From NCBI GenBank assembly GCA_022496205.1, contig WTXD01000191.1:1-19506 (forward strand): DNA of 19,506 nt, read 5' to 3'. The translations under genes were made by a program, and so were the position numbers. The notes under the pieces were generated by a model. It did not search any database. It worked only from the letters and a program-made list of their open reading frames with translations, and was not told the origin of the DNA. How positions within the stretch are numbered: the stretch's first letter is position 1; every line of letters begins with the position of its first letter. Below are positions 19,401-19,506 of this stretch, one piece after another. The stretch comes from Gloeopeniophorella convolvens (lineage: Eukaryota > Basidiomycota > Agaricomycetes > Russulales).

Positions 19401-19506
19401 CCCGGTGTCAAAGCTCGTCTCCAGCAAGGCGACTCGAGAGTCAGTCACCGAAGGCCTCAAGGGCACAACATGGTCCATTTCGCGTGTCACGGCCTGCTCG
19501 AGGAAG
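16419..19506 (+). pseudogene. TPR-CHAT protein gene, copy 2 (broken; 3' end beyond window)
   Basis: It starts at ATG 16419 (MDDNSGG, as in copy 1), has an intron at 17814-17876, and runs off the right edge just as the CHAT histidine motif is reached; the cysteine part is not in view. Lesions are a one-base loss near AA 16534-16535, at the place where copy 1 is also broken; a TGA at 16664-16666 where copy 1 has TAT, after a 12-nt in-frame loss; a one-base loss in CCCC 19209-19212 (before the ERYFSDIYV motif); and another in GGG 19461-19463, where copy 1 has GGGG. Long clean frames are 16670-17813 and 17877 to about 19210, with TPR-like helices including EDLDECLSMHEATCRSY. If the losses are sequencing errors, only the TGA disables it, and translation could restart at ATG 16670. 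Confidence 0.8.
17814..17876 (+). other. Intron of TPR-CHAT copy 2
   Basis: This is a 63-nt phase-1 intron with donor GTACTAC and acceptor CTGCAG, joining GVTG to APSEDPMPDLDVH. It is at the same codon as the copy 1 intron, and its internal sequence is nearly as similar between copies as the exons are. It contains an in-frame TAG if retained. Confidence 0.85.

Larger units (their letters stand above)
15113..19506. repeat. Module copy 2: Vps68-like (-) / TPR-CHAT (+), right end cut by window
   Basis: This is the partner of module copy 1. It diverges by substitutions and small indels throughout, but contains at least one long identical tract to copy 1 (19354-19442 equals 10789-10877). Confidence 0.75.

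Overview
The window looks like nuclear DNA of a basidiomycete, probably an Agaricomycete such as a polypore. It is GC-rich, and the introns are 49-63 nt with GT..AG ends. The recognisable families (DUF6535 membrane proteins, TPR-CHAT proteins, a Vps68/TMEM50-like protein with an EYEY C-terminus) are ones I associate with that group. No prokaryotic or viral gene was recognised.

Layout. Positions 1-3550 are gene-poor and repeat-derived: the tail of an unknown Pro/Ser/Gly-rich frame, then a 2.3 kb retroposed insert (457-2753) with an 18-base poly-T end flanked by a 12-15 bp target-site duplication. The insert lies beside a tRNA-like (SINE-type) head on the minus strand. Positions 3557-6161 hold a four-exon DUF6535 membrane-protein gene. 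From 6685 to the right edge the window is built from repeats of a module: a minus-strand Vps68/TMEM50-like gene divergent from a plus-strand TPR-CHAT gene. Module 1 is 6685-11346 and module 2 is 15113 to beyond 19506, about 8.5 kb apart. An orphan, badly decayed third Vps68-like copy (about 12300-12876) lies between them, among unassigned minus-strand fragments (13145-15090).

State of the genes. The DUF6535 gene reads as one 790-codon protein if two single-base losses, in GG and CCCCC, are allowed for. TPR-CHAT copy 1 keeps both CHAT catalytic residues but has a dense cluster of single-base losses in short homopolymers between 9762 and 10360. Copy 2 is clean there but has an early TGA, two late single-base losses, and is cut by the window edge. 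Every reading-frame break I could place by comparison is a net loss of bases. Either recent decay or unpolished-assembly error could explain this, so 'pseudogene' is provisional for the two CHAT loci. The Vps68-like copies also carry lesions that are harder to blame on sequencing (in-frame TAG, lost start, lost splice acceptor, replaced 3' end).

Function. CHAT domains are caspase/separase-like cysteine-protease folds usually joined to TPR-like helical repeats. Vps68/TMEM50 proteins are small endomembrane proteins. DUF6535 proteins are four-helix membrane proteins of unknown role. The repeated divergent pairing suggests, but does not prove, co-regulation of a membrane partner and a CHAT protease-like protein.
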